Made by a program: the position numbers and the translations under genes | Part shown: positions 1 through 13,288 of the stretch, piece after piece | How positions within the stretch are numbered: position 1 is the first letter of the stretch | Layout: every line of letters begins with the position of its first letter | Assembly (NCBI RefSeq): GCF_954871325.1 | Contig: NC_088779.1 | Span: 1,738,846-1,802,845 of the forward strand | Direction of reading: 5' to 3' | Length of the DNA stretch: 64,000 nt | From: Gordionus sp. m RMFG-2023 | Lineage: Eukaryota; Nematomorpha; Gordioida; Chordodea; Parachordodidae | Notes under the pieces: generated by a model | What the model was told of the DNA's origin: nothing | Database searches by the model: none | What the model saw: the letters and a program-made list of their open reading frames with translations, nothing else

Positions 1-843
1 ACCGATATTTTAATCAAAAATATATCTAGATACAGATACCACATTTTTATATCTAGATACTTGTATCTAGATCCTTTAACAACTCTGGAAAAATCTATTT
101 TAAAAAAAACTAATATATATTATATTAAGTTCAAAAATTCATGTCAAAATTATATTATCTGAAATTCATATGGTAAGTATTCCCAAACATGATGGAATTC
201 ATTTCCGGTTAAAATCAGATTTTTAAATTTTTAAAAGAAGGGCCGCTATACATGTTCGCGTTACTAAACAATACGTCTTAGTCGGATATACCTAAATAAT
301 TTGGCAACTAACGCTATACCATTCCTATAAATATATTTACATGTTAAAGGTGAGATTCAAATTTAAATGGTCATTTATGGTGCTAAAATATTTTTATTAG
401 GGACAGTTTTAAAACATTCTTATTCTGATCTACTAACGTGATTTAAATTATACAGATCTTTTATAATAATCAAAAGAAAATGGAACGCGTTCTAACAGCC
501 ATATGCGCCGACTTTATGGGGGCAGCGGGGCTTGCGCCCCCTATCGAAATATTCTACAAAATAGATAATATTCACCCATCAATATCTAAAAAATCAAAAT
601 TTTCTTTAAAGAAATTACCGCCCCCTATAGAAATTTTTATAAGTCGCCGTCTCTGGTCTTAACTTGTCATAATCTTTTTTTCCTCTCTTAATTCTAAATA
701 ATTCTGTTATTCCTATTGTTTTTAAGTCATGCTTTAGGTGCAACCTCGCAGGTACAGGTAATTACTTATAACTTTGCCTGATAAGATATCAATTTTAGAC
801 ATTTTAGTGTAGGCTAATAAATTTTTTTTTTTTTAAAAAAAAC
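1..843. other. AT-rich stretch, no gene recognised
   Basis: I see no convincing coding sequence here. The region should hold the remaining exon(s) of the minus-strand gene whose last visible exon ends at 844 with an apparent splice donor, but I could not identify one. A short plus-strand open frame at 480-662 has no family resemblance and is probably chance. Confidence 0.5.
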
Positions 844-3174
844 CATGTCCTCTAAGAAAGATTCCCCGACATTCTCGAACCATTCCTGCTGACACTGTTT
901 CCGATCGTCGTGCCATTTGACCAAAGCTTGGAGTCGCATTCTTTTCCACTCTCTTTCAGCTTCGAGCTTTAACCTGTGCCTGTCCTCTTTGATTCTCAAA
1001 CTGCATTCTATTTCCTTGCCATCCCCATCTACGAGAGATTTTTTCCCGGAGATTCTGTATAACGGCCCAGAGATAGGGTTGAAATCTATGTTTAGCTTAG
1101 GGGCGTTGTCTAGCCCCTTACGGACTTTGGAGGGAATCGTTATATCTATCTTTATTATTAGTTGTATAATATAGAGATGCCATTTTTTAAAAATTAGTAA
1201 ATGCAAGTAGAGTGAAATCTCCTCAGATTCACCAATCAGAGGCGGTTACTTTTTAATCTTTAGAGGTACGGTCAACAATATGTAGATCGGTTTAGGAATT
1301 TGACTGGTGGAATTGCCACCATGGAAAGAGTTGGTGACTTATAGGAAAGATTTCTCTATATATTATAAAAATATTTAATGCGATTGTTATTTATACTTCG
1401 ATTTCGTTGGGTGGGTTGAATTCTATTTTCAATATGTTTATTTTTTTAAATGAAAATAAAATAATAATATTATTTATAGTATAATTATTAATTAATCAGT
1501 TACTATTAATGAATTAATGAATTTTATAACAAAATTGATAATATCTTTGAAAAAAAAAACAGCTTAACCTATAAATTATAAGATCTTCTATAAATTAAAT
1601 TTAGATAAAATAGCCAAAGTAGTGTGAATTAGGCTAACACATCTATAGTGTTTTTAAACCGGCCACTCACTTTTGGCTTCATGCGGTCAGCTGGGAATGG
1701 ATCGATGACTTTCAACCCTTAAAACTATGCGGGTCAAGAATAGAAAAAGAAGGGGGAACCTATCCGAAATCACAAGGTCAGCCTGAAAACTGATATTAAT
1801 AAATATAGGTCCAGACCGGTTCATCCTACCTGGTCAACGCCTAAGATATTTTATATTTAAGTTTTATATTAAAAAAACATAGCGCCCAATTAGGAACTGG
1901 ATTGGTCCTTGATCCAGATTTGCTGACTCCAGTTTGAATATTTTGATGATAATAATTATTGTTGAGAAATATTTTAAACATTTACCTTTTTTAGATGACT
2001 GGTTGATATCATCTTCCAACCTTTTTACGACTTCGGACTTGGGAGACTTGCCGACCGGTTTTGAATTAGACCTGTCGATAAACATGGCCGTAGTAATAGG
2101 TTTATCATCCACCGGGCTCTCGAGATCGCTGTCAAAGTTATCCCGTTCACGCGAAAGGTTACGAACAGCCGAACTGATTGGCATGGGTTTATTAGGAGTT
2201 TGACCGGTACCCCTCTTGTCTCTAACTATTTCTTCTTCTGAAGGCCTTAAGGACCTAGAGGGAATAATTGGAGGAGGTCTTTTAGGGGCCACGGCTCTGG
2301 AGTCAGACTTGTCGGTAGTAAGCCTGGGGTCAGATATCGGTTTCCGAACTGGGCTATCAGGATCACTTTCAACGATATCTTCCTGCTTTGAATGAGCACG
2401 AATGAGCGAATTGGTTGGCACGAGCTTGCTTGGAGTTTGGCCAGTTCCTTTTTTGTCTTTGACCATTTCCTCTTCTGAAGGCCTTGAGGACTTAGTTGGA
2501 ATGCTAGGAAGAGGTCTTTTAGATGGGTTTGGAGTGATGGCTCTAGAATCCGACTTGTCGATAATCCTTAATTCACTAACTGGCTTCCTAGGATCAACCG
2601 GGCTCTCAGAATCGCTTTCAGCTATATCATCTTGTCTTGAAAAAGTACGAATGGCCGACGTGGATGGCATAGACTTACTACCCTTCTTATCCACTACTAC
2701 TTCCTCTTCCGAAGGCTTTAAGAACTTTGAGGGAGAAGGCTTTTTAGGACTAGGCTTGTCGATAATTCTGATGTCAGAAAGTGGGTTCCTATTTTGAACA
2801 GGGCTTTCAGGATCGCTATCCATAATTTCATCTTGCCTCGAATGGGCACGAATAGCGGGATTGATTGACTCCGGCTTAACTAGAGTTTTCACAATACTCT
2901 TTTTGTCTTTGACTGCTTCCATTTGGGCTGAAGGCCTTGAAGACTTATAGGGAATTTTACTTTTGGGAGCGCTAACGTTATCTTTCGATGTTCTTGCAGG
3001 AGGTTTAGGGGACCTATTGTCGCGTGGACTCCGTGGACTAGACATTTTAGGGGAATGGAAATCGTCATCAAATTCATCGTATTCCACTGAGGGTTTCTTG
3101 CTCTTACTGGGTCTGGTACCTGGTTTTTTGGGGCGTTGCGGGTAAGAAGAAACGTCTCTCTCTTGCGATTCCAT
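844..3174 (-). CDS. Disordered repeat protein, minus strand, partial (two exons seen)
   Basis: I do not recognise the family. Exon 1 is 3174 down to 1986: its ATG is at 3174, and it ends in phase 1 before GTAAAT. Exon 2 is 1145 down to 844: it starts after an AG with two bases that complete the codon, and ends in phase 0 before GTTTTT, so the gene should continue to the left. Exon 1 encodes about 396 residues rich in Ser, Pro, Lys and Asp, predicted disordered, with about four imperfect repeats of roughly 60 residues. Each repeat has an acidic SP site (such as ESDSESPV), a Pro/Ser/Lys stretch, a PSEEE motif and often DKKGTGQTP. Exon 2 is different: about 100 residues, charged and helical, with Glu/Arg/Lys/Trp-rich stretches (EREWKRMRLQ). 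The repeated acidic-Ser-Pro sites suggest a phosphorylated scaffold or cytoskeletal protein, but that is inference. Confidence 0.65.
1146..1985 (-). other. Intron of the disordered-protein gene
   Basis: This lies between the two recognised exons of the minus-strand gene. Donor and acceptor are both consensus and the codon phase (1+2) is kept. The content is AT-rich and I see no repeat or gene in it. Confidence 0.55.
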
Positions 3175-4777
3175 TTTCTATGTGTGTAAAGATTTATATA
3201 GGTGATTATTCCTTCATATTTTTATCCATTAATGCCAGCGACTCGTATAATAACGTCATATTTTGTAGATGAAGAAGAAAAAAAAATTAAATTATGTAAT
3301 TCTAGATTTATTGAAAAAATAAAATATAATTAAATTTTAGGTTGAAACGGATAGTTTTCTTTAGAAGATTTCAAAGAGTCAAAATCAGCTGAATCAAGAA
3401 TTTATCAGAGTGCGAGTAATAAATGCAAAAGAGAAAATTTTTCTTTACATAAAAAAAAAAGAAGAAATTAAAAATTAGATTTTTTATTTTTAACAATGGA
3501 ATTTTTGAAATGTTAAAATAAAATGACGTCAACTACTTTTAAATATTTGTAAATATCGAGAATGATACGAGTGCGTGGAATGGATAGGAAACTTTGAATT
3601 ATCCAGTTATATATTATATTTAATAGGATCAATCTAGAAGCACGTGACCATTCCTAAATCTTTGAATATATCTCTGCCTGGTGGTCTAAAATGGCTCTTT
3701 TTTTAAAAAAAAAAAATAATTTTGATATAAAGTGAGGTCAGATTGAAGTGAGTGACAGCAGTCAGATTTTTAAGATTTTATTTTTTGACCCAACTTTCGC
3801 TAACTCATTCTTAAAAATTCTGCAAAGTTTTCAACTTTATTTTAGAAATAATTTTTTTTTTTTTTTTAAACCAAACGATTTTTTCGATTACCAAATGATA
3901 AAAAAAATATGAGTTTGTTTTTTTATACCAAAGTTGATTTAAATTTAATTGAAATTTTACGACGCGAACGACATTATGGTACCAAACGATTGTTTTAGGA
4001 ATTCCAGAAATAGAAATTGGTTCTCTTTCAGGAGTCAATCGGCTCATCGGAAAAATTGATATACAACGGTATTGGCAGACAAAAGGTATTGTGATGGGAG
4101 ACCAGAAGTGCTCGGACATCTGACATATTTAAAACTTGTTGACACATTTGTATTGAGTTAAGAAACAAGCCAGGCATTCCATAAGTCGATTTTTCAAATA
4201 TCCGTTAGAGATTTTGCATATCGCTAACTTCAGTATACATCAAATTATTTATAAGGACTTGCGGCTAAGACGTTTAAGAAAAAAAAATGCCCAATAATTC
4301 ATGTTAATAAATGTTCGCTTAAATTCATTCCAGGTTCGATTCATTTTCATTTTAGTTTACAGATGAAAAGCTAATTGTAATATCTATTTTATTTGATTTG
4401 ATAAATTCACTATTTCTAAGTATATATCCATAGGTTAATATCATCAAAAAAAATGTGGGTGGTGTAGATTTTGTTGAAGTACCTTATTGGAAACTGATAT
4501 AAGAGCTCTGACCTATCAGAATAGAGAGAAAAAGTCTCTCGCCATATGAGGATTGTATGGTCGCGGCACATCCTATATTTTATGTTACTTTACATCATGC
4601 CACTTTTAGAGGGCCTCATGTCAATTATTATCGCAACCCATAATATTTAATCAAATAAGTTCTACCCCCTAAATGCTAAAAAAAACTCCTCGCTTTATAA
4701 AATATTTTAAAAAAAATAGAAAATAAAATTTTAAATCATAAAAAGAAAAAATTGGTCATTTTAATTTATGATTAACT
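3175..4777. other. AT-rich intergenic stretch
   Basis: This is the upstream flank of the minus-strand gene. It holds long A and T runs. The minus-strand open frame at 3811-4119 is low-complexity and resembles nothing I know. No promoter motif can be assigned with confidence. Confidence 0.5.
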
Positions 4778-5089
4778 TAATGACATATAATAATACCTAA
4801 ACTTACGATGGATGCTTAAATCGAATGCATCGTTGAATGCAAATCAGCTGGACTCGCCATTTTGGAAACCCATATGATAATTATTCTCGTGTTAAAAACT
4901 ACTAATAAATTGATAACTTGCTTCCTTATCTCGATGATCGGGCAATTCTTTAGTAAAGTTTGAGTCAAATATATGAATAAATTGGCCCTCTCGTTTAAAA
5001 TTTTTTTTCAATCATTATATGGGTAATCAAAGTGGCATCCACAGCTGTTTTCAATGATGTACCACTTTTATATTTATTACCTGTCATTG
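4778..5089. mobile_element. MITE family 1, copy 1
   Basis: This is a short inverted-repeat element. Its ends read AATGACATATAATAATACC and, mirrored, a degenerate TGTCATTG. Inside each end is a CAGCTG hexamer beside a (C)GCCATTTTGG-like motif. It is one of eight copies in the window and the ends are diverged. No target duplication is clear for this copy. Confidence 0.75.
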
Positions 5090-5424
5090 GATTATCCATT
5101 CTTTATTCGTTAGGCATAAAGATGACTTTTAGGGATGTTATAATTTTCGACACATTCTAATAAATTATTATAAAGTTTTTAAAAAAAAAAAATACTTTTG
5201 AAAACGATACATGAATTGCGGTGGAATATTAGGAATTAAATTTTTCCAAAGAGATTCTTGGTCCTAAACCTTCACGAGAATCACCGGTTAAATAATTTAA
5301 ATTTTTTTTTTTTTGATTTTATAATTAAAAAATCTTTTGATAATGCGATTATATAGAAGAACGCCTCAAAACAAATAACTTAATTTACCTCTGTGGGCTA
5401 TCCATTTTTCAAGAGCCACTTCTG

Positions 5425-7176
5425 TGATATAAGGCCCGGCCCAAATTTTTTAAACATATCCGGGCCAGGGCCTAAAAAATTTATTTTAAATATATCCGGG
5501 CCGGGCCTAAGATTGTTAAACCCGGGCCGGGCCTTAATATTTTTTATAAAAACTTTTACATTATGAGTTAATGGTTATAAGATTATATTATATTATAGTT
5601 ATGATTAATATAATATTGGGTGATGGTTAACACTACCTAACAACCCACAGATCGATCTAATTATTAATTTCCTGCAAATTTATTCAAAGTATTAATATAT
5701 TTTTTTATAATTCATATCTAAATTTTTACAACATATTTTACCAAAACAATCAAATAAAAGGAATATCTTAAATAAGCCCCAATATTCAAGTATTATTAAT
5801 ATATTTTTTTATAATTCATATCTAAATTTTTAGAATATATTTTACCAAAACAATCAAATAAAGGAATATCACTTCTTGAAGTTTGTAATACCTTTCAAAG
5901 CGAAAAAGGAGAAATAAAATTGATTTTACTTAATGTAAAGCATTTTTTAATTGAAAAATTTGTTTTACACAAGTATCATTTTATTTCTCATTTTCTCTGT
6001 CCCAAATTCAAGCAATTACGTATGTAGTCAGGGACAGGTCGTAAGATGACGGAAAACTATATAAAAGATTATATTAAATTACAAGAGGCCCAGGAAGTAA
6101 ATGAAATACCATCGACCAGTCAAATTACGACTGTTGTTAAACAAACTGAATCGTTTTATGACAAATGGGGCGATGGTAATTCTGGTAATATGTCAATACC
6201 CGATGATGAATATTATAATTACATAAATAATAGATAAAACATTTAAGGTGGATAATTTGTTAGAGTGATGGGCTGCTCATCAAAGCGAATTTCCAATTTT
6301 AGCAAAATTGGCAATTCCTGCTTTAAGTGCAAGCTGTGAGCTGAATTTTTCCACTACTGGGAGAATTCTTGAAGAAAGAAGAAGTAATCTTCAACCTGAA
6401 AAGGTAGATATGCTTCTCTTTCTTCATGATAATTTGTGAATTTTTAATATCTTTCTTGAGTTAGGGTTTCGTCAATCATGCTGGTTTTTTACTTTGCAAA
6501 CTGTCAAATATTTATTGCATTTATTATATTTACCTTGAGTCATGAAAGTTTTTAATCCAACATTTTTCATAATTTTTTTTTACAATATTATATAATAAAA
6601 TTATCTTCTTTTGTTAAAAATTTATATTATAAAATAAATTATATTAATATTGTGCAATTAGATTATATTTTCAAAATACTATTTATTATACATGCATTTT
6701 TTTAAATAGCGATTTATTTTTATTTTATAAATTAAATAGTAAATTAAATACAATATATTATATTCTCAAAATATTTTCCATTTTTATAAATTAAATATTA
6801 GTTTTATTTTTTTTTAAATGCAATATAAAATATAGTATATGCTCAAAATATTATTACCATTTTTATGAATATTAGTTTTGTTTTTATAAATGCAATATAA
6901 AATATAGTATATGCTCAAAATATCCATTTTTATAAATAACAGTTTTATAATTTTTATAAATTCAAATAAAATATTCTCAAAATATTAGCTTTTTACATGT
7001 ATTTTTTAAAATAATAAGCGATAATACTCGCTGAAAAATATGGTAAAATACCTCATAGGTGAATTTTTGTATATACCAGGTCGAATATAATTTTAACAAA
7101 TTCCGAGCCAGGCCTGAAATTTAAAACCGAGCCGGGCCGGGCCTGGCCATGCAAATGGTACCTATGCAGGTCTCTG
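5425..7176 (+). mobile_element. hAT-like element with GGCCCGG-rich ends (degraded)
   Basis: Both sides of a hAT transposase remnant carry clustered GGCCCGGCCC/GGGCCGGGCC motifs (5430-5535 and 7100-7150). The right end reads GCAGGTCTCTG followed by ATATTTAT. The same terminus and the same 8 bp flank bound the short element at 13297-13585. The left terminus is not recognisable and may be truncated. The interior to the right of the transposase remnant is very AT-rich, with short repeated stretches around 6780-6940. Confidence 0.6.
6046..6439 (+). pseudogene. hAT transposase C-terminal fragment
   Basis: After a short open frame (6046-6237), a second frame up to the stop at 6437-6439 encodes a typical hAT C-terminal dimerisation region: WAAHQSEFPILAKLA, then SASCELNFSTTGRI, then RRSNLQPEKV and a final hydrophobic LLFLHDNL. 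In intact hAT transposases this region drives dimerisation and completes the catalytic fold. The frame change and lack of the upstream catalytic part show that it is dead. It sits between the GGCCCGG-rich ends of the surrounding element. Confidence 0.75.
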
Positions 7177-7184
7177 ATATTTAT

Positions 7185-8305
7185 ATATTTTTTGCGTAAA
7201 TCATGTCAAGACTTTGCTGACTTCAATTTATGTTGGATTATTTTAATGAATGAATCCTCGATCTCGGTTAATGTCAATGTCATTGATTGACCTCAACTAT
7301 TCGAAAAAAATAACGCCAATTTCGATTGAAGTTAGTTCCGTGGACTACTTGAATCTCGCGACTCGAGATGCGAATATAAGGTAAGATTAAGCATTATTAT
7401 TTTATTTTATATTATATATTTTTTTAAAAAAAAATAGAATTTTCATCCAAATTTTAACAGCTGATGATCAAAGCAAGGTTAATTCGTGTTGTATCTTTTC
7501 ATAAAAAAATAATAATGATAGACTAGTGCCAGACACGCCGTACGAGATATATTCTGACGGGTCATGCCTGACAACTTGCTCAAAATATATTTTAGGGACA
7601 GGAAAAACATGATCATGTGCTATGTCAAAAAGAAAACAAAAAAATGATTCCGCGCTCTGTCTCTAATCATAGAACCTAGAAAAAAAAAATTCTAAATTTT
7701 ATTTTGACTATTTATAATTTTTAATTTATATATTTTTTAAAAAAAAAAGAAAAAAATCAATTTAAAAAGAAAAAAATCATTTTAAAAAAAATATATTATT
7801 TGTCGAAAATGCCTAGTGGATGTTTAAAAAAAAATGCGGGAATCAATTTAAATTTTTTTTTTGTGTGATATTTATTTTTTTATTTACAAAATCATTTTGA
7901 TTGTTTTTAAAATTTTATTTTATTTTTTATTTTTTAAATCATTCGATTTTAAACCTTTAAAAAGGTGTGGTTTTTATTTTAAAAGCTACTTTACAATAAA
8001 ATAAAGATACTCTTTTGGCCGATTAAAGTATCGTTTACGTGCCCCCTCAATCACTTACATATTCAAATATAAACGAGAGGATTTTATTTAATCGAGTCGC
8101 AAGAGAATATGATAATTCGCTAAAAAAAATATATAATCAAAGATTGGTTTTATGTTTTGAATTGAAACGATAGTTCTTCTCTAGGAACAAATCATATTTC
8201 CGATAAAACAATCAGTTCTCGCGCGAAACAAAACCGGAAATTAGTCGAGGTAAATTATTTAAGATGTGATATTTATATTATGATTAAAAAAAACAAAGAA
8301 TTAAG
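7185..8305. other. AT-rich intergenic stretch before the GNAT gene
   Basis: This is mostly A/T homopolymer runs (for example 7680-7960). It contains the presumed promoter of the acetyltransferase gene, but no specific motif can be assigned. No coding sequence is seen. Confidence 0.5.
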
Positions 8306-10112
8306 ATGGAAGAATCGAAAGAACCGCTCGCGTTGAGGGAGAAGAGCGTGGTTTTGTCCTTGAACACAGCTGCTATGAGCCAAGACAGGGACAGTGGGTA
8401 TTCAGATACTTCGTCGACGACTCCCGTAGATCATCTCTCGGACGCTACTAAGTTTGAATGCGCCCGCGATTCCAATAACCACAATATAGGTTTAGTTTTA
8501 TCGAATTAACTGACTCTTTGTACGAGATTAGGTTTATACGTGTACCTGATTGGTTAGAAAATTTAATTTTCCTATGTTAGAAATATATATATTTGAAAAT
8601 TTATAAATCCGTCGCAAAAAAAAAAGATGATTCGTCGATCAAAACGGTGAACGAAGTTGTCCTGGCAAACAAAACTCCCGTCAAATTTGAAATAAGAAAC
8701 GCTTACCAACCGGAAATCCTCTCCCTGTGTCATTGGAGGCACGACGAATTCGGTTACAGGGCTCATTGGGACTACCTAATGGATCTTTACAATTGCTACC
8801 CATCGGGGTGGATAGTGGCTATCGACGAAAAGGGGTCTATTATAGGTTCAGTAGATTTTCAATATAATATAATACAAAATTTATAGTATAAGATATCAGC
8901 ATTTTTTTTTTAAATATGAAAACAATGTTGCATTCTATGGATCGTTAAGTTGAAGATCCTATCGAAATGTTTTTATAATATGCTATAATTGTGAAGGTTC
9001 GATTTTCGGAATGAATATAAGCGATAAACTTGCTTTTGGAGGAGTGTTCGCCGTTAAAAAGCCTTACAGATGTCAAGGAATAGGTGGCCAACTGTGGAAG
9101 GTTAGGCTCAATCATATCGGCGCTAGAAATTTCTGTGTCAACGCGGTGGCTTCCAGGGTAGAACCCAACCAAAGACTCGGTATGAAAGTGGGTTTTAGAT
9201 GTAAGTCAATGGTAAAATACATTTAACTATTGTCAGAAAATTAAAGATCATACATAATAATTAATTTGTTTTATCATTAAAATAATTAATAAAGTGGCCA
9301 GGTACTATGGCTTGGTTAATTCCAGGATCATTGAGGTTGCAACATCCATATTATCTATCCCATACCTTAATCAAGTTAAGTCTTGCAACCAAAATCCGTT
9401 ACGATTATTAAAATTAGAAAAAGAAAATAATATCTCAATCATAAATCATCTTCCTCGAGCTTCTACTCTGAGTCACGAAGAAGAAAGAAAAGCAGACACA
9501 AGTTTCTTTCCCTCAGTAGTAACTCCTTTAACTATTCCTGATGCTCCTCCCTTATATCCTCCAAAGTTGCAAGAAGAGGATGCAGAAACCATAAAAGATC
9601 CGGACTATTTTGATCTCCTGAAACTAATGATAGATTACGACACCGTCATACATACATCCTCCCGCGAGGGATTTATTAGAGAAGCGGTATCCCATTATGA
9701 ACACACTACAACCATCATAGCTCTTACTACTAATCCGCTAGACGGTTCACATCAGATAGTTGGCTACGGTATGTTGAGACCGCGTTATGTAGGATATACG
9801 ATAGGACCCCTGTACGCCGACTCGAGCGATATAGCCAGATGCATATTCGTGGCACTGCTAAATAAGATTTCGACTCAAGAACCTGTCTTAATAGATACAA
9901 CCATAATCGAAGAAGATACGGAAGCTAAGAATGATTCTGGTAATGGCTTATCCTTGCCTAACGAATTTAGGAAGAGAATAGTCAAAAATGTGCTTAATAA
10001 CTTGGGGCTCAGAAGAGAATGCTTCCTCTATCGAATGTACACTAAGGAAAACGTCGATCTGCCATTACACAAAACTTACGCCGTTACCAGTTCCGAAGCC
10101 TTTTTGTTATAA
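8306..10112 (+). CDS. GNAT-family N-acetyltransferase, two-domain type
   Basis: Four exons give about 491 residues: 8306-8494, 8581-8845, 8997-9200 and 9295-10112. Phases agree at the last three exons. The first donor (GTTTTA at 8495) is weak and was chosen because it keeps frame; an alternative is GTTTAG at 8490. A disordered, Ser-rich N-terminus of about 60 residues is followed by a GNAT fold. Exon 3 holds acetyl-CoA motif A, GGVFAVKKPYRCQGIGGQLW, with the R/Q-x-x-G-x-G/A signature. Exon 4 carries a second, GNAT-like C-terminal domain (IVGYGMLRPRYVGYTIGPLYAD) of the kind seen in the YitH/DUF1248-type acetyltransferases common in invertebrates. Substrate is unknown. The start ATG has a purine at -3. 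A possible poly(A) signal AATAAA is at 10397. Confidence 0.85.
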
Positions 10113-10760
10113 AATATCGCGATACGCCTTCAACCATTTTTTTTAAAAATTATTTAAATTTATTTTCGTTACTTTATTTGTTACCATCATATGTTATAAT
10201 ATTACTATCAATTTGTATCTTTTTTTTAAAAAAATATCTTTTTTTATTCCAAATTTTTTTTAGATCAATATTATTTGAAATTATTGTTTTACATATAAAT
10301 TTTACACTTATATGAATAATTTTTAAAAAGTAAAATATTTTTATAACATTTTTTTAAATCAAAATTTTTAATAAAATGCCAATATATTGAATATTAAATA
10401 AAGAAGATTTCCTCACAAAAAAAAAATATTCAGTTAATAAAAATTATTTGGGCAGTTTTTTTAAATAAGAAATGACCAGTATTATTATTTAATTTAAATG
10501 TGTATAGTGTTAAGAATCATTTTGTATGTAAATTTATTAAGAAGTTATTAATCAATTCCCGATAATTGAAAATTTAAATGAGCAATAATAAACAGGATGA
10601 ATTTCAAGTTCTAATGTTTTTTACTTAAGCAATTATGTTTAATTTTTCCGAGAACATGACAAATTTGTTAAAAATACACTCAAAATAAAGATTAAAATCT
10701 ATGTAATAAAATAGGGAAATTAAAAATTTTAAATCAATTTCCAATTTCTTACATATCAAA
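10113..10760. other. GNAT 3' flank, AT-rich
   Basis: This is the 3' untranslated region and downstream flank of the GNAT gene. It has an AATAAA at 10397-10402 and otherwise only A/T runs. Confidence 0.5.
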
Positions 10761-10925
10761 ATAGAAGAGAAGAGAAGAGAAGAGAAGAGAGAAGAGAAGA
10801 GAAGAGAAGAGAAGAGAAGAGAAGAGAAGAGAAGAGAAGAGAAGAGAAGAAGAAGAGAAGAGAAGAGAAGAGAAGAGAAGAAGAAGAAGAAGAAGAAGAG
10901 AAGAAGAGAAGAGAAGAAGAAGAGA
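10761..10925. repeat. (AGAAG)n purine microsatellite
   Basis: This is an interrupted GAGAA/AGAAG pentamer tract of about 165 bp with one strand all purine. It produces spurious Ser/Leu/Phe-rich open frames on the minus strand. A similar tract lies at 24283-24430. Confidence 0.9.
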
Positions 10926-11329
10926 CATTTTTGAAATTTTACATCATTATTATGTTGTAAAATATTTTTAGAAATGCTCCCATAAAAATTTTGTTGAATT
11001 TTTAAATTTAATGAATTCTTTAGTTTTAGGATAAGATCATGATATATTGCTAATACATCTTCAGATTGCAATTTTATCATTAATAATAATTTTTTGTAAT
11101 TGTTCAAATTCTGGATATATTATCTATAATATCATAACGTTTTTCTACATATTCTATAATATTTTTTATAAATATCTTATATACATATTTGAAATTTTAC
11201 ATCATTATTATATTGTAAAATATTTTTAGAAATGCTCCCATAAAAATTTTGTTTTAATGAATTCTTTAGTTTTAGGATAAGATTATGATATATTGCTAAT
11301 TCATCTTCAGATTGCAATTTTAAATTTAT

Positions 11330-11830
11330 GTTATTGACTAAAGTGTCAACGTTAAGGACAACACCTAAATATGCCTCTGCAAAATCATCTCCAAAAATTA
11401 TTTCAAAATTGGTGGGGTTGCTGATAATGATAAAAAATATTCTTTAAGGGGTTGAAAACATTTAAGCATCCGCTTAATCGCTGGAATTAATGTAAACCAG
11501 CGTGTTGGAACTTGGCGAAGTAATTCTGACCATTCTAAATTGCATCATTCTACCAATTCTTTTAAAATTGTAACTCTTTTTGTCGAGTTGCTAAATAAAA
11601 TTATGGCCTTTTTAAACGAATTGTGAAGAATGTGGCATATACAACCCATTGGTATAATATTATTACTATGGCTTTTCAATTCTGTCTAAATACTTTAATT
11701 TTTCCCAAAGTTTACAGATGCGTTATCTGCACAATAGGCCGTTACATTAGCAATATCAAGTTCAGCGAATTTTAAATTTTCTAGCAAGCATCTAGATATG
11801 TCTTTAGGGGTTTCACTGTCAGACGAAAAA
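11330..11830 (-). pseudogene. hAT-like transposase fragment, degraded
   Basis: Reading the minus strand gives a hAT/ZMYM-type transposase core with in-frame stops. Visible blocks, in order, are NVTAYCADNASVNFG, then IIPMGCICHILHNSFKKA, then LVE-stop-CNLEWSELLRQVPTRWFTL. These correspond to the conserved T-A-x-C-G-D-N-A and C-x-x-H-x-x-x-N blocks of the catalytic region. At least three stops interrupt the frame, so it is a dead copy. A near-duplicate of its downstream flank occurs at 10926-11040 and 11190-11310. Confidence 0.7.
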
Positions 11831-11834
11831 AATT

Positions 11835-13288
11835 TAAGTAATTAAACATTTGTTCCATTCTTTTTGTTGAAGTATCTAAGTAATAAGGGAAATGTGTTTA
11901 TATTACCTTTATTCTATGCATCCGTTAGTATTGAAAACGGATGATGTTTTTTTAGATCTTTTATAATATTTGCCCTTAATTTATTTCATTTAAAATTTTA
12001 CGAGTTATTATAATTATACTTGATAAAATTTCTGAAAATTGAATTTCTGTTGTGGGTAATTGATCAATGAATATGATTGGTTAGTTGGACTATTAACAAA
12101 TACTACAATTTTTTTAAATATTTATAATAAAATTAATTTAAAATTTTATATTTGTTTTTAAAAAAATTTTAAAAAATTTTAAAATATTTTGAAAAAATTT
12201 AAAATCGTAAGAAAAGTGTGAGACTAAGTGTGATTATTTTAATTTACTCAAAAAACGTGAGAAAAGCGTTAAGTGTGAAAAAACGTGGGTAAGTAAAAAT
12301 TAGGTTGAAATCGTGAGAATTACGGCTAAATCGTGACATCTGGCACCCTGAGAGGAAGAGGAAGGGAAAAATATTATTTTTTAATACCCAGTTCCCTAGG
12401 TAAATGGAATCAGCTACGAATTTCCTTGCCCAATTTGTGAATTAATGCTATTTAATGCGAATCGGTTTATAAATTTTAATAATGAATCTTGGACACGTAA
12501 TATTTTTCGATATGATTCCTAAATTCGGCTTGGAAATTTGTATTGATCTAGGAAGGGGTATTAGTAGAGAAACTAGAAAAAAAAAAGTAGAAACGTAAAA
12601 ACAAGTATATTTTTTTTTTATTCCTCGAAGCTCAAGTCGTTCTTTTAATTTTAAAATGTTCCATCTACCGGTTCCTTAAGAAACGAAAAATCATAGGAGG
12701 GTTACTGAATGGATTGAGAGCAAATCGTATATGTTAAAATTTTTATTAAGTTTGTAAAATTTGAAAAATTTAAGGAAGAATTTGTTGAAAACTTTCACCA
12801 TTTTTTTTTTGCGTTTATTTTTACGCTGCTCTCGTATATTGCAAGCTGATCACAAAAATTTGTTTTTAGCGTGCTCAAAAAATAAAAATCTACAGAGACT
12901 CAAAGATTTTATTTTGAAGAACATTTCCGTAAATTCTGTTGTGTCACGTGTTTTTACGATAATAATATCGGTCAGACAGGGGTCATACTCGAAGTCCAAG
13001 CTCTAGTATTTTATTCTGTTCCCCTAAGGGATCAAGAATATTTTATAAATTTTTGTATTTTGAGCCAGTTTGCGAAACCCTGGGTTTTCAGAGTTTATTT
13101 ATTATAAACTGACTGGAATATATTTAATTTACACAAAAAATTTTATCTGACCTCTCCGTGCATAGGCTAGCGAATTTCCAATCGACGCTATTCATATTTC
13201 AGGCTATTTGGGACTAAAGTTCAAGGTGTTGAGAAATATTGGGCACTTTTTAAAAGTTTTAACATCAGGAATTATTTTGGGCTTATTG
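11835..13288. other. AT-rich stretch, no gene recognised
   Basis: This may include further decayed transposon sequence from the neighbouring hAT remnant. The 81-residue plus-strand frame at 12761-13006 shows no recognisable family, and I do not call it a gene. Confidence 0.45.

Noticed and set aside
1934-3145. Plus-strand frames of 60-131 residues
   Set aside because: Antisense shadows of the repeat protein on the minus strand.
10625-11107. 160-residue minus-strand frame
   Set aside because: Its core is the translated AGAAG microsatellite; the flanks are AT-rich noise.
12761-13006. 81-residue plus-strand open frame
   Set aside because: Low-complexity, no family blocks, no splice context; likely chance in AT-rich DNA.
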